A stretch of 5,045 nucleotides of DNA from Lutispora sp. (GTDB lineage Bacteria > Bacillota > Clostridia > Lutisporales > Lutisporaceae): the NCBI GenBank assembly GCA_030834765.1, contig JAUQXG010000543.1:1-5045 (forward strand), given 5' to 3'. Both the position numbers and the translations under genes were made by a program. Shown here piece after piece: positions 1 to 4,201 of the stretch (position 1 is the first letter of the stretch; every line of letters begins with the position of its first letter). A model generated the notes under the pieces. The model worked only from the letters and a program-made list of their open reading frames with translations, had not been told where the DNA came from and searched no databases.

Positions 1-287
1 TGAAAAGTGGCTTTGCTGATTTCATTCACCAGGACATCATCAACATAGATAGAGATAAAAAAGTAATAACCCTAGTATTTGAGAAGTATTTCATGAGAGT
101 GGAAGGAAAAGCAGGGATTACTATTATTATTGAGAATACAAAGGGTGATACAGAAGTAAGAGTTATCACAGCTGGTGTTGGAAAAGGGATGTTTTTTAAA
201 TTTGATTGGGGTGCATCGGACAGCTTAATAAGTGATGTAAAGAGTTGTATGTCTCAATATATATTAGAAGAAGGCGAGCTAGTTTAG
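1..287 (+). CDS. DUF6054-like protein, 3' part only
   Basis: This is the C-terminal 94 residues of a protein whose start lies before the window; the reading frame is open from base 3 to the TAG at 285-287. The visible segment includes VFEKYFMR, followed by a strand-rich stretch and then KGMFFKFDWGASDS. From memory these match the conserved core of the small DUF6054 family of Firmicutes (FEKYYMR... then a glycine-rich turn and FDWGA), whose members are only about 110-120 residues and have no established function. An internal ATG at 93 gives a 64-residue frame, but it would split the conserved FEKYFMR motif and has no ribosome binding site, so I read the gene as continuing from upstream. No signal peptide or membrane segment is visible in this part. 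The family name is recognition by eye and could be wrong; that the frame is coding is fairly sure. Confidence 0.65.
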   Translation, partial: KSGFADFIHQDIINIDRDKKVITLVFEKYFMRVEGKAGITIIIENTKGDTEVRVITAGVGKGMFFKFDWGASDSLISDVKSCMSQYILEEGELV

Positions 288-514
288 CTGAGCGGAATAC
301 AGTAGCTTCCATGGTCATGAGCTCAAACAACACTCATATTATTGAAAAAATTATAATGCCAAATGATAGGAAGATAGAATTTCATTTTATACCTGAGCTT
401 TATAAATACAATATCTTTAGCTCTTTTAAGGAACGGACAGATGATACATTGTTTGTAAAATCAAGAAATACATTATTCAAAGAAATATTATTTCCAATGA
501 CTTCACATACATAA
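245..514 (+). CDS. Unrecognised short reading frame, possible gene remnant
   Basis: An 89-codon frame that opens inside the end of the DUF6054-like gene (TTG at 245) and closes 19 bases before the next gene. I do not recognise the product. The part beyond the overlap has a believable soluble-protein composition (for example KIEFHFIPELYKYNIF near the middle and a Lys/Arg/Asp-rich stretch after it). The overlapping N-terminus reads as an Arg-rich string (IRRRRAS), which suggests that piece is not truly translated. The first ATG codons are at 311 and 317, and neither has a ribosome binding site. A perfect TATAAT lies inside it at 352-357 without a good -35 box, so part of this stretch may be a promoter region for the genes that follow. 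It is most likely a decayed fragment or a chance frame; a small real protein from 311 or 317 cannot be excluded. Confidence 0.22.
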   Translation: MYVSIYIRRRRASLAERNTVASMVMSSNNTHIIEKIIMPNDRKIEFHFIPELYKYNIFSSFKERTDDTLFVKSRNTLFKEILFPMTSHT

Positions 515-533
515 ACATGTAGGAGGGGTACTA

Positions 534-830
534 ATGAAGATTTTTAGGAAATGGAACATCTTTAAACATACTTTCCTTTCAGCTATAATAGCTATAGCCT
601 TTCATTATTTATGGGGTTTTGCAACGATTCGTCAGGCTGCATCTATAGGCATAATTGGTGGAGCTGATGGACCTACAAGTATATTTATTAGTAGCAAAGG
701 GCTTGGAGTTTTTAATTATCCTATTGCCATGGTATTGTTTTCAGTTGCATATCCAGGTATCATCATCTTTATAATTTTGATGCTATTTTTTAAGCCCATA
801 AGAAGGTTTTTTGAAAGTAAAAGCAAATAA
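534..830 (+). CDS. Small membrane protein with the GGADGPT motif of Na+-pump decarboxylase beta subunits
   Basis: A 98-residue protein starting at an ATG with a strong AGGAGGGG site five bases upstream (521-528). It has a short basic N-terminus, a hydrophobic segment at about residues 12-31, the motif SIGIIGGADGPTSIFIS at 37-53, a second hydrophobic segment at about 62-86 and a basic tail. The motif is nearly identical to the signature of the beta subunits of sodium-translocating decarboxylases (OadB/GcdB/MmdB type), where its aspartate (Asp45 here) belongs to the ion-translocating region. Full beta subunits are about 370-430 residues with many membrane spans, so this protein cannot be a complete pump; no biotin carrier, alpha or gamma subunit is nearby. 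The good ribosome binding site and clean ends argue for an intact mini-protein rather than debris. It lies 45 bases before mtnN and is probably co-transcribed with it. Its function is unknown. Confidence 0.8.
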   Translation: MKIFRKWNIFKHTFLSAIIAIAFHYLWGFATIRQAASIGIIGGADGPTSIFISSKGLGVFNYPIAMVLFSVAYPGIIIFIILMLFFKPIRRFFESKSK

Positions 831-875
831 TAAATATAAAAGCTAAATCAAATGAGGATTTGAAGGGAGATAAAT

Positions 876-1577
876 ATGAAAATTGGAATAATCGGGCCTA
901 CTGAAACAGAAATCATGCCATTTATAAATAAAATAGAGAATAAAGAGATAAAGAGACATGCCATGATAGACTTTTACTCCGGAGATTTCGAAAACATATC
1001 AGTAGTTGCTGTTATATCAGGTGTATGCAAGGTTAATGCTGCAATAGCAGCTCAATTATTGATCGATAAGTATGATGTGACCCATGTGGTTTTGACTGGT
1101 GTTGCAGGGGCTCTTGATGAAAGCCTTGAAATAGGTGATGTGATAATAGCAAAAGAAGTTGCCCATCATGATGTGCAAAAGGAGTTTTTGACAGATTATT
1201 ATCCACATATAGAGGATGTATATTTTAAAACAGATGGTAAAATGCTTCAAGATATTGTTACGGTTTCAGAATCTTTGGGTTTTTCTAATAAATGCTGTAC
1301 AGGAAGGATTATATCTGGAGAGGCATTTATCAAAGATAATATGAGGCATAGATTAATAGAATTTTTTGAACCATTATGTGTAGATATGGAAAGCGCAGCT
1401 GTTGGACATGTATGCTATGTCAATCATATTCCATTTTTAATCATCCGGGCCATATCCGACTTAGCAAATGAATCCAGCTCGGAATGCTTTGAAGCAAATG
1501 TTGGAACGGCATCTCTTCATTCTTTGTTATTGCTTGAGGGGCTCATTAAGAGTTATGGAACAAAAGAGAGGGTATAA
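876..1577 (+). CDS. mtnN: 5'-methylthioadenosine/S-adenosylhomocysteine nucleosidase
   Basis: A 233-residue protein of the PNP/UDP phosphorylase superfamily, close to the usual 230 residues of MTA/SAH nucleosidases. The enzyme hydrolyses the adenine from methylthioadenosine and S-adenosylhomocysteine in the cytoplasm, feeding methionine salvage and, through S-ribosylhomocysteine, the LuxS route. The expected residues are present: Glu12 in the N-terminal TETEIMPF segment, the GVCKVNAA loop at 49-56 (usually GIGKVNAA), TGVAGAL at 74-80 for the ribose site, ISGEAFI at 146-152, VDMESAAVGHVC at 169-180 with the ribose-binding Glu172, and RAISDLAN at 191-198 with the catalytic Asp195. The ATG has an AAGGGAGA site five bases upstream. 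The next gene begins four bases after its stop, so translation is probably coupled. A related nucleosidase such as futalosine hydrolase is possible, but the motif set fits MtnN best. Confidence 0.93.
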   Translation: MKIGIIGPTETEIMPFINKIENKEIKRHAMIDFYSGDFENISVVAVISGVCKVNAAIAAQLLIDKYDVTHVVLTGVAGALDESLEIGDVIIAKEVAHHDVQKEFLTDYYPHIEDVYFKTDGKMLQDIVTVSESLGFSNKCCTGRIISGEAFIKDNMRHRLIEFFEPLCVDMESAAVGHVCYVNHIPFLIIRAISDLANESSSECFEANVGTASLHSLLLLEGLIKSYGTKERV

Positions 1578-1581
1578 AGCC

Positions 1582-2127
1582 ATGAAAATTCTTATAGAAA
1601 CCGAAAGGCTGATATTAAGGCAGTTTTCTGAAGAGGATGCATTAGAATTAAACGAAATCTGCAATGAAAAGTATATTTTAAAATGGATGCCTGACTGGGA
1701 GTCTAGTATAGAGCACAGAAGAAAGTGGATAAGCTGGGTTCACAAGGAATATTCCAGTGCAACAAAGTACAATGCTAGAATCATGCTTGCAGTTACGCTA
1801 AAATCAGATGGCAAGATAATAGGAATGGTGGGGATTGGCAATAAAGAGGAAGTAGATAATGAAATCGAGGTGGCTTATTTTATATCTGAAAAGTTCAGCA
1901 ATAAAGGATATATAAGTGAGGCTGCAAAAGCTATAATAAAGTGGGCTTTTGATTCACTGAAACTTGATTATTTAATTGCAATCGTTGAGCTGGATAATTT
2001 TCCTTCTCAGAAGGTTGTGGAGAAGTGTGGTTTTAAAAGGCTTGGAACAAGAATGATACGAAACTCAGGTGAGTCTGAGGAGAAACCTTTTTATTACTAC
2101 AGACTTTATAATAATATTAGAAGTTAA
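1582..2127 (+). CDS. GNAT-family N-acetyltransferase, RimJ/RimL type
   Basis: A 181-residue acetyl-CoA-dependent acetyltransferase (Acetyltransf_3 type). It opens with ETERLILRQFSEEDA at residues 6-20, the classic start of RimJ/RimL-like enzymes. The central strand DGKIIGMVGI is at 77-86. The acetyl-CoA pyrophosphate loop is KFSNKGYISEA at 104-114, matching the R-x-x-G-x-G/A region, and NFPSQKVVEKCGFKRLG at 139-155 is the usual C-terminal motif. The frame is open further upstream to 1468, but the extra 38 residues would lie inside mtnN and do not fit the family, so the ATG at 1582 is chosen; GAGAGGG at 1566-1572 serves as ribosome binding site within the last mtnN codons. The four-base gap to mtnN implies one transcript. 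The substrate cannot be read from the sequence; relatives act on ribosomal protein N-termini, other proteins or small amines including antibiotics. Confidence 0.92.
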   Translation: MKILIETERLILRQFSEEDALELNEICNEKYILKWMPDWESSIEHRRKWISWVHKEYSSATKYNARIMLAVTLKSDGKIIGMVGIGNKEEVDNEIEVAYFISEKFSNKGYISEAAKAIIKWAFDSLKLDYLIAIVELDNFPSQKVVEKCGFKRLGTRMIRNSGESEEKPFYYYRLYNNIRS

Positions 2128-2170
2128 TAGAAAATGAAGCTTGTAAATATAAATTTAAGGGGAGAATGCT

Positions 2171-2776
2171 TTGAAAATATACATAACGAGACATGGTGAA
2201 ACCCAATGGAACAAAGAAGGAAGGATGCAGGGCTGGAGTAATTCTGATTTAACTGAAAAAGGCAGAGATAATGCAAAAAAGCTAGGCGAGAGTCTGAAAC
2301 ACATAGATTTTGATTGCATTTATTGTAGTCCCCTAGGCAGAGCAATAGAAACCGCAAATCAAATCAAAGGTCATAAAGATATTCCAATAATAATAAATGA
2401 AGATTTAAAGGAAATGGGCTTTGGGGCATGGGAAGGTGTGGAGCACGCAAAGATTGAAGAATCCCATAAAGAACTACAATATAACTTTTGGAATAAACCA
2501 CAATTATATGAACCCTTAGATGGCGAAAGCTATCAAATGCTAATTGATCGGGTTAAAAATGCATTAAACTATATCGTTAGTAATGCTTGTGGGGAAAATA
2601 TTTTGATTGTAGCCCATGCAGCTGTTATAAAAGCGATATATTTAATAGTAAAGAACTATGCTTTAGAAGAATTTTGGAAACCACCCTTTATGGAAGGTAC
2701 AAGTTTATCTGTCCTAGAGGTAGTTGGCGATGAAAAAACTTTTATACTTGAGGCAGATATTTCCCATTTGGATTAA
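2171..2776 (+). CDS. Histidine phosphatase family protein (phosphoglycerate mutase-like)
   Basis: A 201-residue cytoplasmic enzyme of the branch-1 histidine phosphatase superfamily. The catalytic RHGET is at residues 7-11, with His8 as the phosphorylated residue. The other active-site residues are in place: Arg57 in YCSPLGRAIETA, Glu81 in the EMGFGAWEG segment and His149 in LIVAHAAVIKA. Length and the EMxFGxWEG signature resemble the bacterial phosphatases annotated as CobC (alpha-ribazole phosphatase), PhoE or GpmB rather than the glycolytic dPGM, which is longer. The start is the TTG at 2171, directly before KIYITRHGE, with AAGGGGAGAA at about 2157-2166 as binding site; the ATG four bases earlier is out of frame and meets a stop after two codons. 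It follows the acetyltransferase by 43 bases and probably ends the operon, though I see no clear terminator just after it. No cobalamin genes are in view, so the substrate is left open. Confidence 0.92.
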   Translation: MKIYITRHGETQWNKEGRMQGWSNSDLTEKGRDNAKKLGESLKHIDFDCIYCSPLGRAIETANQIKGHKDIPIIINEDLKEMGFGAWEGVEHAKIEESHKELQYNFWNKPQLYEPLDGESYQMLIDRVKNALNYIVSNACGENILIVAHAAVIKAIYLIVKNYALEEFWKPPFMEGTSLSVLEVVGDEKTFILEADISHLD

Positions 2777-2942
2777 AACTGATATATTGTTATCACTACA
2801 AAAAGTTGGAGTAATTCCATTAAACATGCATAACTGTAATTAAATTGTAATATTATAGGTATTGCCTAAGATGCAAGAAGATGGTAGAATCTTATTATTG
2901 CAGGAAATAAGTAGTAAATATAAAGTAAAGGAGGTCGTGAAA
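2777..2942 (+). other. Intergenic region before the leader frame
   Basis: This region carries no gene. There is no convincing terminator after the histidine phosphatase, so read-through from the upstream operon is possible. The best promoter candidates are poor: TTGGAG (2806-2811) with CATAAC (2829-2834) at 17-base spacing, or TTGTAA (2845-2850) with TAAGAT (2867-2872) at 16. A weak hairpin can form from AAGAT (2878-2882) with ATCTT (2889-2893), extended by GCAA (2873-2876) with TTGC (2898-2901). It has no T-run after it. The stretch ends in the strong ribosome binding site of the leader frame, AAAGGAGGT at 2927-2935. Confidence 0.4.
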
Positions 2943-3014
2943 ATGACAAATAAAATAGTCAATCAATCTTTAGTTAAAAATGAATATCGTATCACGGCCA
3001 ACGAAGGATTATAA
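2943..3014 (+). CDS. Leader peptide, 23 residues, of a transcription attenuator
   Basis: A 23-codon frame beginning MTNKIVNQ and ending RITANEGL, with AAAGGAGGT seven bases before its ATG. This is the best ribosome binding site in the window, which is odd for so short a frame unless translation itself is the point. The peptide is not hydrophobic, has no signal sequence and has no run of one amino-acid codon, so it does not look like a trp/his-type amino-acid sensor. Codons 17-19 (2992-2999) contain TCACGGCC, which can pair with GGCC-T-GTGA at 3054-3062, and the stop is followed by the alternative hairpins described separately. By analogy with leaders before erm, ABC-F and similar genes in Firmicutes, a ribosome slowed by a drug would set the RNA fold. 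That the frame is translated is likely; the inducer is unknown and I do not recognise the peptide. Confidence 0.6.
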   Translation: MTNKIVNQSLVKNEYRITANEGL

Positions 3015-3132
3015 AAGCAAGGTCTATTTGTGAAAAATAAGATTAATTGTCGCGGCCTGTGAAGTCCGTGACTTTTTGTATCTATATATTTGATTATCAA
3101 GGTCATGGAATATCCATGGCCTTTTTATTTTT
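2992..3132 (+). promoter_or_regulatory. Ribosome-controlled transcription attenuator with alternative hairpins
   Basis: Five segments can pair in competing ways. Segment 0, TCACGGCC (2992-2999, inside the leader frame), pairs with GGCC-T-GTGA (3054-3062), eight pairs with one bulge. Segment 1, GTCGCGG (3049-3055), pairs with segment 2, CCGTGAC (3066-3072), seven pairs including one wobble, ten-base loop. Segment 2, extended as TCCGTGACTTT (3065-3075), also pairs with segment 3, AAGGTCATGGA (3099-3109), eleven uninterrupted pairs with two G-U. Segment 3 alternatively forms the terminator with segment 4 (3114-3123). The inferred logic is that 0:1 leaves 2 free to capture 3, so transcription continues; a ribosome that reaches the end of the leader masks segment 0, so 1:2 and 3:4 form and transcription stops. 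Early stalling in the leader would therefore switch expression on. Pairings are read directly from sequence; the regulation is inference. Confidence 0.65.
3099..3132 (+). terminator. Intrinsic terminator of the attenuator
   Basis: AAGGTCATGG (3099-3108), loop AATAT, CCATGGCCTT (3114-3123): ten pairs with a single wobble, running into a T-rich tract to 3132 (TTTTTATTTTT). This is a strong Rho-independent terminator. Its 5' arm can instead be captured by 3065-3075, which makes it conditional rather than a simple gene end. Confidence 0.85.
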
Positions 3133-3181
3133 CCTTAAGTTGGAAAAGGTGGAACGATATATGAAGGGAGGAAGCTATTAA

Positions 3182-3220
3182 ATGATTGCAATTGTTTTTG
3201 TGAAAGGTGAGGTTAGCTGA
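3182..3220 (+). CDS. Possible 12-residue peptide
   Basis: A 12-codon frame, MIAIVFVKGEVS, just after the attenuator terminator, with AGGGAGGA (3165-3172) nine bases before its ATG. In the same frame and directly before it is a six-codon frame at 3161-3181 (MKGGSY) whose stop abuts this ATG. The hydrophobic IVFV run recalls the IFVI stretch of ErmC-type leaders, but the resemblance is only four residues and may be chance. It could be a second leader, a coupling frame for the 46-codon gene downstream, or the stub of a deleted gene. Confidence 0.25.
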   Translation: MIAIVFVKGEVS

Positions 3221-3248
3221 TTAAGTTTTGACAGAGGGGGTGGAAAAA

Positions 3249-3389
3249 GTGAGTAGAAAAAATAATATGAACAATGAATTTGAGATATCGCTTTATGAGA
3301 AGATTGAGTACAGAATAGAAAAAAGACAAAATAATTTTGATCAATTCGATAATTTTAAAATGGATATGTTGATGAATTTATTGAGATAA
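3249..3389 (+). CDS. Small unrecognised protein, 46 residues
   Basis: A 46-codon frame from GTG at 3249, with GAGGGGGTGG (3234-3243) ending five bases upstream, to TAA. The product is charged and probably helical. It has an Asn-rich start, FEISLYEKIEYRIEKRQ at residues 11-27, an Asp/Phe-rich turn (NNFDQFDNF) and a hydrophobic amphipathic end, DMLMNLLR. It has no signal peptide, membrane span or cysteine pair. I do not recognise the family; it has some of the feel of a Spo0E-like phosphatase in size but lacks the SQELD motif. An ATG start at 3267 would give 40 residues but has a poorer binding site. It lies between the attenuator and a strong terminator, making it the only plausible protein-coding target of that attenuator in this transcript. 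It may be a true small protein or the end of a lost larger gene. Confidence 0.5.
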   Translation: MSRKNNMNNEFEISLYEKIEYRIEKRQNNFDQFDNFKMDMLMNLLR

Positions 3390-3402
3390 AAATTATTAAT
3401 AG

Positions 3403-3440
3403 ACAAGGCTATAAAAGTTGAATTTTATTGCCTTGTTTTT
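3403..3440 (+). terminator. Strong intrinsic terminator after the 46-residue frame
   Basis: ACAAGGC (3403-3409), a T-T mismatch, ATAAAA (3411-3416), loop GTTGAA, TTTTAT (3423-3428), then GCCTTGT (3430-3436) followed by further T residues to 3440. The two helices of seven and six pairs stack around the single mismatch. It closes the leader/46-residue transcript and separates it from the GyrI-like gene. Confidence 0.87.
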
Positions 3441-3462
3441 ATATAGTAAAATTCAATATAAT
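3433..3462 (+). promoter_or_regulatory. Candidate sigma-A promoter for the GyrI-like gene
   Basis: A perfect TATAAT at 3457-3462 lies 18 bases after a weak -35 box, TTGTTT (3433-3438), which overlaps the 3' arm of the preceding terminator. It sits about 80 bases before the GyrI-like start, in the only space left for a new promoter after that terminator. Read from sequence only; the -35 match is poor. Confidence 0.45.
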
Positions 3463-3543
3463 GGAAGTAGAGAACTAACAAAAATACGATTTGTCTTTCA
3501 AAATGTAATGATTAAGTAAGCATATAGAGGAGAGGTTATTTGA

Positions 3544-4161
3544 ATGAAATATGAATGGAAAAAGCAAGGGAAGGAATTATATTTACCAAAGAATACCCCG
3601 GAAACAGTTATTGTGCCTCCTATAAAATTTTTCATGTTAGATGGTAAAGGAAATCCCAACAATGAGGAGTTTGGTGATGCTGTTGGAGCTTTATATTCAC
3701 TGTCTTATGGAGTGAAAATGATGCCAAAGAAAGGTACTATTCCTGAAGGATACTTTGAGTATTCTATATTTCCTTTAGAAGGCATATGGGATCTGGCAGA
3801 AGAAGCAAGAGGATTAGAGAAACTAGATAAAGATAGTTTGTTATATACGATTATGATTAGGCAGCCTGATTTTGTCACAGATGAACTAGCAAGAGTAATC
3901 ATAGAAAATACAAAGGAAAAGAAGCCACACACATTATTACATAAAGTCAGGTTTGAAAGCTTAGAAGAAGGAAAATGTGTGCAAATGCTGCACCTTGGAT
4001 CTTATGACAGTGAGCCAGAAAGCTTCGCAAAGATGGAAGAATACTGCAAGATAAATCATTTGAAAAGAATATCAAAGATCCATAGGGAGATATATATTTC
4101 TGATGCAAGGAAGACAGAAGCAGCTAAGCTGAAGACGGTACTTCGATTTAAGGTGGAATAA
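3544..4161 (+). CDS. GyrI-like small-molecule-binding domain protein
   Basis: A 205-residue stand-alone GyrI-like protein of the COG4832 type. It begins with a short region ending in FMLDGKGNPNNEEFGDAVGALYSLSYGVKM (residues 30-59), where the FMLDGKGNP turn is typical. Then come YFEYSIFPLEGIWDL (70-84), YTIMIRQPDFVTDELA (101-116) and a second half with CVQMLHLGSYDSEPESFAKM (145-164). It ends with HREIYISDARKTEAAKLKTVLRFKV (180-204), the family's closing signature. The fold is that of drug-binding domains in BmrR/Rob-type regulators and of the gyrase inhibitory protein GyrI. This protein has no DNA-binding domain, so it is unlikely to be a regulator itself; some stand-alone relatives have been reported to hydrolyse or bind hydrophobic toxins. 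The ATG has AGAGGAGAGG (3526-3535) eight bases upstream. The S66 peptidase gene follows after 40 bases and is probably in the same operon. The ligand is unknown. Confidence 0.88.
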   Translation: MKYEWKKQGKELYLPKNTPETVIVPPIKFFMLDGKGNPNNEEFGDAVGALYSLSYGVKMMPKKGTIPEGYFEYSIFPLEGIWDLAEEARGLEKLDKDSLLYTIMIRQPDFVTDELARVIIENTKEKKPHTLLHKVRFESLEEGKCVQMLHLGSYDSEPESFAKMEEYCKINHLKRISKIHREIYISDARKTEAAKLKTVLRFKVE

Positions 4162-4201
4162 GGATATTAAAGGGTTATAACTTTTGAATGGAGGAAATAA
4201 T

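Noticed and set aside
1056..1250. 64-codon frame on the minus strand inside mtnN
   Set aside because: It lies wholly within a well-supported nucleosidase gene on the other strand, has no ribosome binding site that I can see, and its Cys/His/Ile-rich product resembles no family.
1468..1581. Upstream extension of the acetyltransferase frame by 38 codons
   Set aside because: The extension overlaps the end of mtnN and its Leu/Arg/Cys-rich translation does not belong to the GNAT fold. ETERLILR right after the ATG at 1582 is the normal family start.
2124..2357. Minus-strand frame overlapping the histidine phosphatase start
   Set aside because: It is a shadow of the RHGET-containing gene. The product is Leu/Cys/Ser-rich with no motif.
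2943..3014. Amino-acid-sensing attenuator of the trp/his/leu type
   Set aside because: The 23-codon leader has no run of any one amino acid and no biosynthetic gene follows, so sensing of a charged tRNA by codon runs is unlikely.
3014..3132. T-box or other known riboswitch
   Set aside because: I see no T-box core sequence (TGGNACCGCG-like) and no recognisable SAM, purine, lysine or TPP riboswitch motifs. The translated leader with alternative pairing explains the structure better.
3249..3389. Spo0E-like aspartyl-phosphate phosphatase
   Set aside because: The size fits, but the SQELD-type signature and the usual helix pattern are absent.
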